NCBI GenBank assembly: GCA_014360755.1
Contig: JACIWX010000001.1
Location: 434,001 to 498,000 of the forward strand
From: Chloroflexota bacterium
GTDB lineage: Bacteria; Chloroflexota; Anaerolineae; UBA2200
Direction of reading: 5' to 3'
Length of the DNA: 64,000 nucleotides
Shown here in pieces: positions 26,352 to 35,154 of this stretch. The notes beneath the pieces were generated by a model that was not told where the DNA came from, did no database searches, and was given only the letters and a program-made list of their open reading frames with translations. Position numbers and translations under genes: made by a program. The first letter of the stretch is position 1. Every line of letters begins with the position of its first letter.

Positions 26352-27842
26352 GTGATGACTATTCGAGCGCGTTGGGCTGAATTTTGGGATTCGGGAGATC
26401 CCTTGGACAGTTTGTGGCGTGCATTTGCGTCACCCTACCTGACCATCCTCCTGCTGGCGTGCCTGACGGTGCTCATTGGTGCTGGCATCATCCTCCCGCA
26501 GAGACCCACAGAAGCGCTTACAGATCAAGCAGCCAACAATTTGTGGCTGGCCTCGCTGCGCCAGCACTATCATGGCGTGGCAGACTGGTTCATCCGCCTC
26601 GGCTTATTGGATATCCATCGCTCTCTGTGGATACGTGGGCTACTTGGCTTGCTGGCTTTTAACCTATTACTGGCCACACTAGATATAGTGCAGCCGCGGC
26701 ATGTTATGCATGCCGGCATTGGCCGCGAGATCCTCGTCCATGACCCAGCACTGCTAGAATTACCCGAACGGCTGATGGAGCGTATCCGCCAAGTTTTGCG
26801 TGCGCAACGCTATCGCTTTCTGAAAGGAAAGAGCAACAGGCTGGCCTGTGCGGATCATTCCTGGGCTTTCCCACTCCTGGTGTATATGGGGCTTCTGTTG
26901 GTCATCGGGGGATTGGTGATCAGCGAACGCACCGCATGGTGGGAGGATAATGTGGCTCTGCAACCCGGGCAGGTTCGACCCTTGGGACATGGGACAAATT
27001 TGGCGCTCCGCGCAGATGACATCGAAGCCTACGATGGCCTCTCAAATAGCGGGCACGCAGAGCTGACCTTCTTGCGGGGGGAAGGCGAAACGGCACAAAG
27101 AAGACTGCGTACTCACACTCCTCTTTTTTATCACGGTTTGTTACTCTACCTGACATCCACTGAGCCAGTCCTTTTGGTCCAAGCCCACGATGCCAGTGGA
27201 CAAAATATCCCCTTGCGGACTCCCGAGAGCGGCGCTGTACAATTTATGGAGGTGGCATTACACTTTCGTGCAGCAGAGGCTCCGCGCTATATCGTTGTGC
27301 TGGATTTGCTGCCAGGCAGCCAGCTGAGCCGTCAATTCCAACAAAGCGGGTTAGAGCGCTATGTCCTCGTGCCTTCGCGCGACCTGTCTTTACGCTTGCT
27401 GTATCAGTCTCCCCAGCCAGGTGCAGCAACACCCGCTTTCCAGGTCCAAGCATTCCGCGGAGCGGAAACAGTGCCTTTCTACCAACACCAGTTTCATACC
27501 GCGGAGACCATTGAGATTGCCGGAGATCGCTATCTTTTCCAGCCCCAGCGCTATGCACTGATCAAGTTCGGGCAAGATAATGGGCTGGTATTCATCTTCG
27601 TTGGCATCGTCCTGGTAATGCTGGGCATGATCCTCAGTACGAGGCACCCCCTAAAGCGGGTATATCTGGCCCTTCAACCAAGCAGTAAGGCGGTAAAGAT
27701 CTGGCTTGCCGCTAATGTTCCGGCGACGGAGAAAAGCCCTATATGGTTTGAGAACCTGGTGCAGGATATTGCCACTGCCCTGGAGCCAAATAGACAAGGT
27801 AAAACCGGCAAAAACCCTTTCGCCATGGATAAAAAGGCATGA
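26352..27842 (+). CDS. ResB/Ccs1-like cytochrome c biogenesis protein
   Basis: ResB (Ccs1) works with CcsA/ResC in System II cytochrome c maturation, carrying haem across the membrane. The 496-aa protein has three clustered N-terminal hydrophobic segments (about 24-45, 75-100, 170-190), then a large extracytoplasmic domain. A final helix near 410-430 (FIFVGIVLVMLGMIL) completes the ResB topology. Start is GTG 26352 or ATG 26355. The stop overlaps the next gene by 4 bases, pairing it with a CcsA-like protein. No cytochrome c gene is visible nearby. Confidence 0.85.
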   Translation: MMTIRARWAEFWDSGDPLDSLWRAFASPYLTILLLACLTVLIGAGIILPQRPTEALTDQAANNLWLASLRQHYHGVADWFIRLGLLDIHRSLWIRGLLGLLAFNLLLATLDIVQPRHVMHAGIGREILVHDPALLELPERLMERIRQVLRAQRYRFLKGKSNRLACADHSWAFPLLVYMGLLLVIGGLVISERTAWWEDNVALQPGQVRPLGHGTNLALRADDIEAYDGLSNSGHAELTFLRGEGETAQRRLRTHTPLFYHGLLLYLTSTEPVLLVQAHDASGQNIPLRTPESGAVQFMEVALHFRAAEAPRYIVVLDLLPGSQLSRQFQQSGLERYVLVPSRDLSLRLLYQSPQPGAATPAFQVQAFRGAETVPFYQHQFHTAETIEIAGDRYLFQPQRYALIKFGQDNGLVFIFVGIVLVMLGMILSTRHPLKRVYLALQPSSKAVKIWLAANVPATEKSPIWFENLVQDIATALEPNRQGKTGKNPFAMDKKA

Positions 27843-28615
27843 TGGCAACTCCTTTGAGTGCGATACACTTTTTTACTGCCGCTGTTTTCTGCCTTATAGG
27901 AAGCGCTGCCGTTTACCTACGGGCTGCTCGTATGCCTGGCACATCTCCGGGAAAGGGATGGCGGAACGTGGCTCGCGCTGTAGCAAGCCTAGCGCCGCTG
28001 TGTATAGCGACTGGGCTTGCTCTTTCATTAGCCAAAAGAGGTGATTGGCCGCTCCAAACAGCACCCGAAGTCATCCTTGCCGCTACCGCAGCAGCGATGC
28101 TGTGGCACCTCGTGTATCCATACCGCGGCGAGGGGAAATGGGGAGCCCTTTTTTATCTCGGAGCGGTCACTCTGACCATCTGGGGAATGGTTCGATGGCC
28201 TGCAGCCCAGGCAACGCCTGCTGTTCAAACGCTGCCCCCATTTTGGCTCTTCGTTTCGCGTCTGATGCTAGCACTTGCTTGCGGTGCTTTTGTCCATGCT
28301 GGTGCTACTGATTTGGCTTGCCTGCTGACCGAGAAAGTATCTCACAAGATATGCGCTGAAGAAACCAACAATGTTGCTGTGTCACTTGGGCTCCCTTTTC
28401 TAAGCGCATCCCTGCTGCTCACGGTTACAGCGGGGCTGTATACCCGTGGTGTCTATTGGAACTGGAGCATAGCGGAATCCTGGCAATTGTTGGCCTGGCT
28501 CTTTTACGCTATTATATGGTGCGCTTGGGTCATGCTCGGTTGGCGCGGACGCCGCATCTGGGTTCTGACAACTTTGGGCATGGTTCTGATCCTGCTAATG
28601 CTCAATGCAATTTGA
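27839..28615 (+). CDS. CcsA/ResC-like membrane protein with altered WWD motif
   Basis: The 258-aa protein has about eight hydrophobic segments. Near the C-terminus, GVYWNWSIAESWQLLAW aligns in shape with the CcsA haem-handling motif (usually WGxYWxWDPKExW), and the gene overlaps the resB-like gene by 4 bases, so a CcsA/ResC role is likely. The motif's D, P and K are replaced by S, I and A, which may alter haem handling. Start is ATG 27839 or the adjacent ATG 27842. Confidence 0.75.
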   Translation: MMATPLSAIHFFTAAVFCLIGSAAVYLRAARMPGTSPGKGWRNVARAVASLAPLCIATGLALSLAKRGDWPLQTAPEVILAATAAAMLWHLVYPYRGEGKWGALFYLGAVTLTIWGMVRWPAAQATPAVQTLPPFWLFVSRLMLALACGAFVHAGATDLACLLTEKVSHKICAEETNNVAVSLGLPFLSASLLLTVTAGLYTRGVYWNWSIAESWQLLAWLFYAIIWCAWVMLGWRGRRIWVLTTLGMVLILLMLNAI

Positions 28616-28775
28616 TTACTCGCTGAACTTGTCGGCATAACCAAAGCAAAAGCAGAAGCAATAAATCGCAGATGACGAGTGGTGCTGAGCCAAAGACCAC
28701 CGTATCCTACGCCGAGTTAGCGGCTCTGACCGACGGCGTTGTGCAGGGCGGGCTATAGGTGGTGAGGGTTTCGTC

Positions 28776-30248
28776 TTGAAGACCGGACAAGAAACAGAAC
28801 AAGCATCCCTGAGCACACAGGCTCTCTGGGGCTCCGTCTACACGATTGGCGCTTCAGTGGTTACACTGACACTGGGTTTCCTGCGTTCGGTGCTCCTCGC
28901 ACGGCTGCTTTTACCGGAGCACTTTGGCGTGGTAGCCCTGGCTCTCTTTTACATCGGGCTGGCGGCCCAGCTGCGGGGATTGGGACTGGACATGGCCCTT
29001 ATCCACCACCAAGAGGCAGACGAGTCCTTCCTACGCACCTATTTTTCCCTCCGGCTGGGGCTAGATGTGCTGGCTTTTAGCCTTCTGTTGGTACTGGTTC
29101 CCCTTCTGCAAAAAGCCTATCCCCAAATGCCAGGATTCAGTGCAGTCCTGGCGGTGTTGATTTTTGTCTATTTTTTGTCCAACCTGAGCCAAGTGCAGGA
29201 GACGTTCATCCGCAAGAATTTGGCTTTTCGCCAGTTGGCTGTCACCGACGTGGTCGCCTCTGTAACGATGACGATTGTGGCACCACTCCTAGCCTGGTTA
29301 GGCTGGGGGATGTGGGCGCTTGTAGCGGAGCAACTTTCCGGTATTGGCATGCGCTTTATCCTGACCTGGTGGCCGTTCCGGCAGTGGAAGCCGGGATTGG
29401 GATGGGAAAAACAAACCATACGCTGGTTCTGGGAATACGGCAAGCCCACCTGGGTAGCTTCCAATCTGAGTTATCTACTGGACCGCTTTGATGACTTTTG
29501 GATCGGGACAGTGCTGGGGAAAACCCCGCTGGGGCTGTATTCCAGAGCCTACGAGTTTGCCCACTACCCTCGAAGGGTCCTGGCAAACCCTCTGGTAACC
29601 GTCTTCACGCCGGTCTTTGCTCGTTTGCAACATGACCGGCTGCGGCTTTCGCAGGCTTTTTTCCGCTCGGCTTATGTGATCCTGCGCAGCGGCTTTCTGG
29701 TAGCCGGGGCTTTTGGGCTGGTGATGCCCGAGTTCATCCACTATGTCATTGGCGACAAGTGGCTGCCAATGCTGGTGACCTTCCGGCTGATGCTGGTCTA
29801 TACGGCACTGGACCCCTTGGTGATGTTGATGGGCAACATGATGCTGGCCGTAGGGCATCCACGGGAACTTCGCAAATCCACCGTGGCCCAGACGCTTTTC
29901 TTCATCCCCGCCGTTATCCTAGGAGCGCGGTTCTGGGGGATTAACGGCGTGGCACTAGCAGCCGATGGGATGCTCTTGCTGGGGGCTGCCTGGCTCTACC
30001 GCCCCCTGCGGGAAATGGTGGATTTCTCCCTCAGCCGGCTGGTAGCCTGGCCAGCGCTCGCCCTGGCTGTAGCCTGGGGAGGTGGGCTTTTGGTGGAAAC
30101 TTTCGCTGGAAGGCTGCCCTGGGAAGCGTTGGTCCTTAAACTGGGGATATTCCTGCTCCTGTTCGGGGCTTTCCTCCTCGCGCTGGAGCGAAATGACCTC
30201 GCCATTGGAGTCCATTGGTTGCGGGAGATGGCATGGCAGAGCAGGTAA
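28776..30248 (+). CDS. Oligosaccharide flippase (Wzx-like, MOP superfamily)
   Basis: The 490-aa protein has 12-14 hydrophobic helices with the polysaccharide-synthesis/flippase N-terminus (GSVYTIGASVVTLTLGFLRS). Such proteins move undecaprenyl-linked glycans across the membrane. TTG 28776 is the only start in frame before the first helix. It opens the polysaccharide cluster, and the next GT4 gene overlaps its end by 16 bases. The 160 bases before it hold no recognisable gene. Confidence 0.9.
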   Translation: MKTGQETEQASLSTQALWGSVYTIGASVVTLTLGFLRSVLLARLLLPEHFGVVALALFYIGLAAQLRGLGLDMALIHHQEADESFLRTYFSLRLGLDVLAFSLLLVLVPLLQKAYPQMPGFSAVLAVLIFVYFLSNLSQVQETFIRKNLAFRQLAVTDVVASVTMTIVAPLLAWLGWGMWALVAEQLSGIGMRFILTWWPFRQWKPGLGWEKQTIRWFWEYGKPTWVASNLSYLLDRFDDFWIGTVLGKTPLGLYSRAYEFAHYPRRVLANPLVTVFTPVFARLQHDRLRLSQAFFRSAYVILRSGFLVAGAFGLVMPEFIHYVIGDKWLPMLVTFRLMLVYTALDPLVMLMGNMMLAVGHPRELRKSTVAQTLFFIPAVILGARFWGINGVALAADGMLLLGAAWLYRPLREMVDFSLSRLVAWPALALAVAWGGGLLVETFAGRLPWEALVLKLGIFLLLFGAFLLALERNDLAIGVHWLREMAWQSR

Positions 30249-31390
30249 CGGTTATTTACTCCATCGGAAGCAAATTTGCAGGTGGCGGCATCGGCACCAC
30301 TGCTTACCATGCTGTGCGAGGCCTCCATCACCATGACATGCTGAAGCGACTCTTCTGCGGCGCCTATCAGCCCACCGAGATCCCTCAGGAGAAAATCCGA
30401 GCCCTAGGTTTGCCCGACCGGGCACTCCGCAAACTGGCCAGCCTGGATTCCAGCGGGTGGCTGTGGCACCTGCAGGCCGTGCTCTTTGACACCTGGGCTT
30501 CTCGGCGCTTGGAGCCAGCCAATGTCTTTCACGTCTGGGGCAACTATGGTCTGCGTAGCCTTCGCCGCGCGCGGGAGATGGGCACGGTGACGGTGGTGGA
30601 ACGCGCCAGTGCCCATCCCGTTTACCAGACTCGGCTGCTGAAAGAAGAATTCGCTCGCTGGGGCTTGTCTTTTCATGCGCCTCAGGCCACAACAGTTAGG
30701 GCTATCGCCGAAATGGCCGTGGCTGATTATATTCTTATCCCCTCGGAGTTTGTACGGCAGAGTTTTCTGGGGGAGGGGTTCCCCGCAGAAAAGTTAATCC
30801 AGGTCCCCTTCGGGGTGGACACTGCCCGTTTCCGTCCCTCCGAAGTACCTGCCGCGCACCCTTTTCGGGCTCTCTTCGTGGGGCAGGTGGGCATACGCAA
30901 GGGGGTACCCTATCTTCTGGAGGCTTGGCGGCAGCTGGGCTGGCGAGATGCAGAACTTTGGTTGGTAGGTCGGGCGTTACCGGAATGCCAGCTCATCCTG
31001 CGGCGCTACGAGGATCTGCCCGGCCTGCGTTTGATTGGCCATCTGGACAATCCGGTGGAGGCATACCGGCAAGCGGATGTCTTTGCCTTCCCTAGCATTG
31101 AGGAGGGAAGCGCCCTAGTGACCTATGAGGCGCTGGCTTGTGGCTTGCCGGTGGTGGCCACGCCAAATGCCGGCTCGGTGGTGCGGGATGGAGTGGAAGG
31201 ATTCATCGTTCCCATCCGAAATGTGGAGGCCCTGGCCAATGCACTGGAGCGCCTACGGGCTGATAAGCGACTGCGGCAGGAGATGGGAAGGGCTGCGCGA
31301 GAACGGGCGAGGGAGTTTACCTGGGAAAGGTACGGGGACAAGCTAGCCAATAGCCTTCGACAAGCGGCTGATAGGCGAAGAGGACCATGA
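30233..31390 (+). CDS. GT4-family glycosyltransferase
   Basis: The 385-aa GT-B enzyme opens EQVTVIYSIGSKFAGGGIGT, contains FVGQVGIRKGVPYLLEAW, and has the EX7E region EEGSALVTYEAL for nucleotide-sugar binding. ATG 30233 overlaps the flippase gene; a start at 30215 in the same frame is an alternative. Donor and acceptor sugars cannot be told. The 117 bases after its stop hold no clear gene. Confidence 0.9.
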   Translation: MAEQVTVIYSIGSKFAGGGIGTTAYHAVRGLHHHDMLKRLFCGAYQPTEIPQEKIRALGLPDRALRKLASLDSSGWLWHLQAVLFDTWASRRLEPANVFHVWGNYGLRSLRRAREMGTVTVVERASAHPVYQTRLLKEEFARWGLSFHAPQATTVRAIAEMAVADYILIPSEFVRQSFLGEGFPAEKLIQVPFGVDTARFRPSEVPAAHPFRALFVGQVGIRKGVPYLLEAWRQLGWRDAELWLVGRALPECQLILRRYEDLPGLRLIGHLDNPVEAYRQADVFAFPSIEEGSALVTYEALACGLPVVATPNAGSVVRDGVEGFIVPIRNVEALANALERLRADKRLRQEMGRAARERAREFTWERYGDKLANSLRQAADRRRGP

Positions 31391-31507
31391 TGAACCAAAA
31401 ACGATTGGCTTTGCCATTGTTCTCTATTGCCCAGCCTGCGCGAGATTGACGTTATTACTTGAGGATGCGAAGCCCAGCAACAGGAGGACATTCGGGAGTT
31501 CCAGCAC

Positions 31508-32380
31508 ATGCGTTTCTCATTGATTATCCCTACCTACAACCGCAAAGACACTCTTCGCCGTTGCCTAGCTGCGGCCACGGGTCAGGACTATCCCGACTAT
31601 GAAGTCATTGTCGTGGACGATGGCTCCACCGATGGTACGGGAGAGATGGTGCAGCAAGAATTTCCCTCGGTGCGCTACATCCGTCAGGAGCCAAACCGCG
31701 GCCCGGCAGCAGCCCGCAACCGAGGAATAGCGATAGCAACGGGGGAAATCATCGCTTTTACCGATGACGATTGCCTCATCCCAGTGGATTTCCTCGCCCG
31801 TCTGGCGGAGGGCTATCAACAGTATCCTGAAGTAGCGGGAGTGGGAGGCTATCTGGAAGCGCCGGATGATATTCTGCAACGGAATATTTTTGCCCAATTC
31901 GAAGCATATGTAACCCATCGCGTCTACCATGCAGGCACTGAACCCTATGTAGGTGGTTTTGAATGCCCAGCAGGTGGGACAAATTCCATGTCCTACCGCC
32001 AAGAGATACTGCTGGAAGCGGGAGGCTTTGACGAGACTTTCCCCTATGCTGCTGGTGAGGACGCCGACCTCAAGTGGCGCGTAGTGGAACAAGGCCATCG
32101 GCTGCTCTATGTGCCGGTGAAGGTGGCGCACCTTCAGCCTTACCATTTTCGGTCCTTCTGGCGGCAGCACCGGCAGCATGGACGCGGAACTGTTCACTTT
32201 GAGCGCAAATACCACGGGCAGCCACCCTCTCGGGTGCGGCTGGTCCTGCGCTTGGCTGCGCGCTGGGCGCGCTGGCTGCCGCACCTCCTGCGGCTCGGTC
32301 CCACCCTAGCCACGGTGAAACTCTTGGCGGAACTGGCCGATTGGTGGGGACAGTGGGGGGAAATAGCAAGGAGTCGTTGA
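31508..32380 (+). CDS. GT2-family glycosyltransferase
   Basis: The 290-aa GT-A enzyme has FSLIIPTYNRKDTLRRCL, the VVDDGSTDGT nucleotide loop, and TDDD as the metal-binding DxD. A typical GGFDETFPYAAGEDADLKW acceptor-side motif follows. ATG 31508 lies downstream of an AGGAGG-like site with a longish spacer. The methyltransferase gene begins two bases after its stop. The sugar is unknown; the C-terminal helical part is basic and may touch the membrane. Confidence 0.92.
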   Translation: MRFSLIIPTYNRKDTLRRCLAAATGQDYPDYEVIVVDDGSTDGTGEMVQQEFPSVRYIRQEPNRGPAAARNRGIAIATGEIIAFTDDDCLIPVDFLARLAEGYQQYPEVAGVGGYLEAPDDILQRNIFAQFEAYVTHRVYHAGTEPYVGGFECPAGGTNSMSYRQEILLEAGGFDETFPYAAGEDADLKWRVVEQGHRLLYVPVKVAHLQPYHFRSFWRQHRQHGRGTVHFERKYHGQPPSRVRLVLRLAARWARWLPHLLRLGPTLATVKLLAELADWWGQWGEIARSR

Positions 32381-32381
32381 A

Positions 32382-32951
32382 ATGGAGCGAATTCTGGATG
32401 TGGGATGCGGCCGGGCAAAATACCCTGGCGCGATTGGCCTGGATGTGAATACTTTGACCGATGCAGATGTCATTGCCGATTTGAACCGGCGTCCTTGGCC
32501 CTTCGCTGACAGTACCTTTGATCGCATCCTTTGCCGGCATATTGTGGAACACGTAACCGATCTTGTCGGTTTTATGGAAGAAATCCATCGCATTGCCCGG
32601 CCGGGAGCCCTAGTGGAGATCGTTACTCCTCACTTTTCCAACCGTTATAGTTTTACCGATCCGACCCACCTCCGCCATCTGGGATGGCGTTCCTTTGAGT
32701 ATTTCACAGGAGGGAGGACAGCCTCCTCTCCGAACCTTGGTCAGCGGCTGCTAGAAACGCAACACCCCATTCCCGCATTTTATACCTCAGTGATCTTTCG
32801 CATCCGATCCCGCTGCCTCCGCTTTGGACGTCCCTTCCGCTGGCTAGGCATTCAATGGCTGGCTAACCGTTTCCCTGATTTCTACGAACTCTACCTCGCC
32901 TTTATTTTCCCGGCTAGGGACCTTTACGTCACACTGGAGGTAGTCAAATAA
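32382..32951 (+). CDS. SAM-dependent methyltransferase, type 11
   Basis: The 189-aa class I methyltransferase has motif I ILDVGCGRAKYPGAIGLDV, then PFADSTFDRILCRHIVEHV and the IARPGALVEIVTPHF strand. It lies two bases from the GT2 stop and three from the next GT4 start, so it most likely O-methylates a sugar of this glycan. The exact target is unknown. Confidence 0.9.
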   Translation: MERILDVGCGRAKYPGAIGLDVNTLTDADVIADLNRRPWPFADSTFDRILCRHIVEHVTDLVGFMEEIHRIARPGALVEIVTPHFSNRYSFTDPTHLRHLGWRSFEYFTGGRTASSPNLGQRLLETQHPIPAFYTSVIFRIRSRCLRFGRPFRWLGIQWLANRFPDFYELYLAFIFPARDLYVTLEVVK

Positions 32952-32953
32952 AG

Positions 32954-34081
32954 ATGCGGGTAGTGGTTATCGGCCGCACATATATCCTAGAGGCTAATCG
33001 GGCCAAATGGACCTATCTCCCACCAGACGCGAATCTGACTTTGGTCACCCCGCCAATGGTCCGTCATCCCTTAAAAGTATATTGTGCCGAGCCGTCTACC
33101 TGCTGGCCTCACTTCCTTGTACCTGCCTGGGGCACGGGTCGGCTTTCCGGCTTTGCTTTTCATCCGTGGAGGCTGTGGCCTGTCCTCCGGCGTATCAAGC
33201 CGGACTTGATTCAGGTGGACGAAGAGCCCCTTTCACCAGCACTTCTGGAAGTATTGCTGCTCAAACGCCAGCTGAAATGTCCGATTATCTTTTTTTCTTG
33301 GGAAAACTTGCCGATCAGACCTCGCTGGCCTTTTTCCCTCGCTCGCCGTTTCAACCTGCGAAGGGCTGACGGCGCTATTGCAGGTACTGAGGAAGCAGCC
33401 CAGCGACTACGGGAGGCTGGGTTTGTCGGTCCTATCGCCACGATTCCGCAACTTGGTGTGGATCCACAAGTCTTTCGACCATCCCGCAATGAGGCTTTGC
33501 GACAACAACTGGGTCTGAGAACCTTTACCATTGGATACATGGGACGGATCGTTCCAGAAAAAGGCTTGTGGGTCCTATTAGACGCATTGGCAACCTTGAG
33601 CGGCGACTGGCAATGCTTGCTGGTAGGCGAGGGGCTCATTCGTGCAGAGTGGTTGAAGCAAGCCGGGGATAGAGGGCTGGCACGGCGGGTGATCTGGGTG
33701 CCAACAGTCCCTCACTCGGCGGTGCCTGATTATATCAATACGATGGATGTCCTTGTGCTCCCATCGCTGATGACCCCGCGCTGGAAGGAACAGTTCGGTC
33801 ATGTCTTGATAGAGGCGATGGCTTGCCAAGTGCCGGTCATCGGTTCCGATGCTGGAGCGATCCCCGAGGTCATCGGAGATGCCGGGATTGTCGTGCCGGA
33901 GGGAGACCCCAACACTCTGGCGCTGGCCGTAAAGCAGTTGTACTTGTCTGAGGCGGAAAGGGCGGCCCTTGGACGCAAGGGAAGAGAACGGGTTTTGGCC
34001 TATTTCACCAACGAACGAATCGCCCAAAGGACGTGGTTTTTCTGGCAGGAGATCCTGGATGCGCGTGGTTCTGTTCGCTGA
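32954..34081 (+). CDS. GT4-family glycosyltransferase
   Basis: The 375-aa GT-B protein has IGYMGRIVPEKGLWVLLDAL and the donor-site region EQFGHVLIEAMACQVPV, followed by GAIPEVIGDAGIVVP. It starts three bases after the methyltransferase and overlaps the next GT4 gene by 23 bases. It is related in layout to the other GT4 genes here but clearly divergent in sequence. Confidence 0.9.
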   Translation: MRVVVIGRTYILEANRAKWTYLPPDANLTLVTPPMVRHPLKVYCAEPSTCWPHFLVPAWGTGRLSGFAFHPWRLWPVLRRIKPDLIQVDEEPLSPALLEVLLLKRQLKCPIIFFSWENLPIRPRWPFSLARRFNLRRADGAIAGTEEAAQRLREAGFVGPIATIPQLGVDPQVFRPSRNEALRQQLGLRTFTIGYMGRIVPEKGLWVLLDALATLSGDWQCLLVGEGLIRAEWLKQAGDRGLARRVIWVPTVPHSAVPDYINTMDVLVLPSLMTPRWKEQFGHVLIEAMACQVPVIGSDAGAIPEVIGDAGIVVPEGDPNTLALAVKQLYLSEAERAALGRKGRERVLAYFTNERIAQRTWFFWQEILDARGSVR

Positions 34082-35141
34082 TAGCCCAAGGGAAAATTGG
34101 CCCAGCATGGATCGCTATGCCCGCTCGCTCTTTGCGGCATTGCAGCAAATTGCGCCCGAGCACGAATTCCGCCTACTAGTCCCTCCCGACCCGCCGATAG
34201 GCCTGCGTGGACGCCTGTTTCTGCTGTGGCGGATGGTCTGGTATCCGCTTTGGGCGCGGGGTTTCGCTGCCAACGTGTACCACATCCTGGACCACTCTTA
34301 TGGTCACCTGCTCTGGGGGCTGGACGGGGATCGGACAGTAGTGACGATACACGATGTAGCTCCTCTATTCTTTCCCGGTCATTTTCTGGGCCTGAGCAGC
34401 CTGGCCTGGCGGATAGCCTGGAAAGGGGACCAAAAGGCAAAGTGGTGGATTACCGTTTCGAATTTCACCAGATGTGAGGCGTTAAACTTTGTGAACAAGA
34501 ACCCAGAGGAAGTGATCCCTATACCAGAAGGAGTGGAGCCCCATTTTCATCCCCTGCCGGAGGAACAAACTGGCGAATGGCGAGAAAGGCTGGGCTTGGG
34601 CACAGAAAAGGTAATCCTCCACGTCGGGCACTGCCAACCACGGAAGAACCTAGAAAGGCTCCTAACTGCTCTGGCATTGTTGAGCAGAAAAGGAGTCGCT
34701 TTTCACTTTGTTCAGGTGGGGGGCGTCTTCACACCTGCCCAGCGCTGCTTGCTTGCGAGCTCAGGCATAGAGCATCGCGTCCGGCAGATGAGCCATGTGT
34801 CCGAAGAGACCCTGGTCGGGCTTTACAATATAGCCGATGTTTTCGTGTTGCCCTCGCTTTACGAGGGATTTGGCTTGCCAGTACTGGAGGCGATGGCCTG
34901 TGGCACACCGGTCGTGGCCGCCAATGTCGCTTCGCTTCCTGAAGTTGTGGGAGATGCTGGATTGCTTGTCAATCCCCATTCCTCTGAAGCCATGGCCGAA
35001 GGCATTCTGCGAGTGCTGACCGATCCCTCCCTGGCCGATAGGCTACGGGAACGAGGCTTACAGCGAGCTCGCGACTTTACCTGGGAGCGAACCGCGTGTG
35101 AGACGCTAGCCGTGTACCAAAAAGTTGCGCAAGGACTTTGA
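34059..35141 (+). CDS. GT4-family glycosyltransferase
   Basis: From ATG 34059 the 360-aa enzyme starts MRVVLFADSPRENW. The open frame extends back to 33969 within the previous gene, without a better start. It contains TIHDVAPLFFPGHF, ILHVGHCQPRKNLERLL and the EX7E region EGFGLPVLEAMACG. Its N-terminus, with MDRYARSLFAALQQ, is typical of mannosyltransferase-like GT4 enzymes. AsnB follows 13 bases on. Confidence 0.9.
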   Translation: MRVVLFADSPRENWPSMDRYARSLFAALQQIAPEHEFRLLVPPDPPIGLRGRLFLLWRMVWYPLWARGFAANVYHILDHSYGHLLWGLDGDRTVVTIHDVAPLFFPGHFLGLSSLAWRIAWKGDQKAKWWITVSNFTRCEALNFVNKNPEEVIPIPEGVEPHFHPLPEEQTGEWRERLGLGTEKVILHVGHCQPRKNLERLLTALALLSRKGVAFHFVQVGGVFTPAQRCLLASSGIEHRVRQMSHVSEETLVGLYNIADVFVLPSLYEGFGLPVLEAMACGTPVVAANVASLPEVVGDAGLLVNPHSSEAMAEGILRVLTDPSLADRLRERGLQRARDFTWERTACETLAVYQKVAQGL

Positions 35142-35154
35142 CGAAAAGGCTACT

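Noticed and set aside
28613-28684. TGA at the end of the CcsA-like gene read as selenocysteine
   Set aside because: The extension is about 22 low-complexity codons to the next stop, with no SECIS-like hairpin or homology.
31387-31449. 20-codon micro frame between two glycosyltransferase genes
   Set aside because: No ribosome site of its own and no recognisable sequence; probably spacer.
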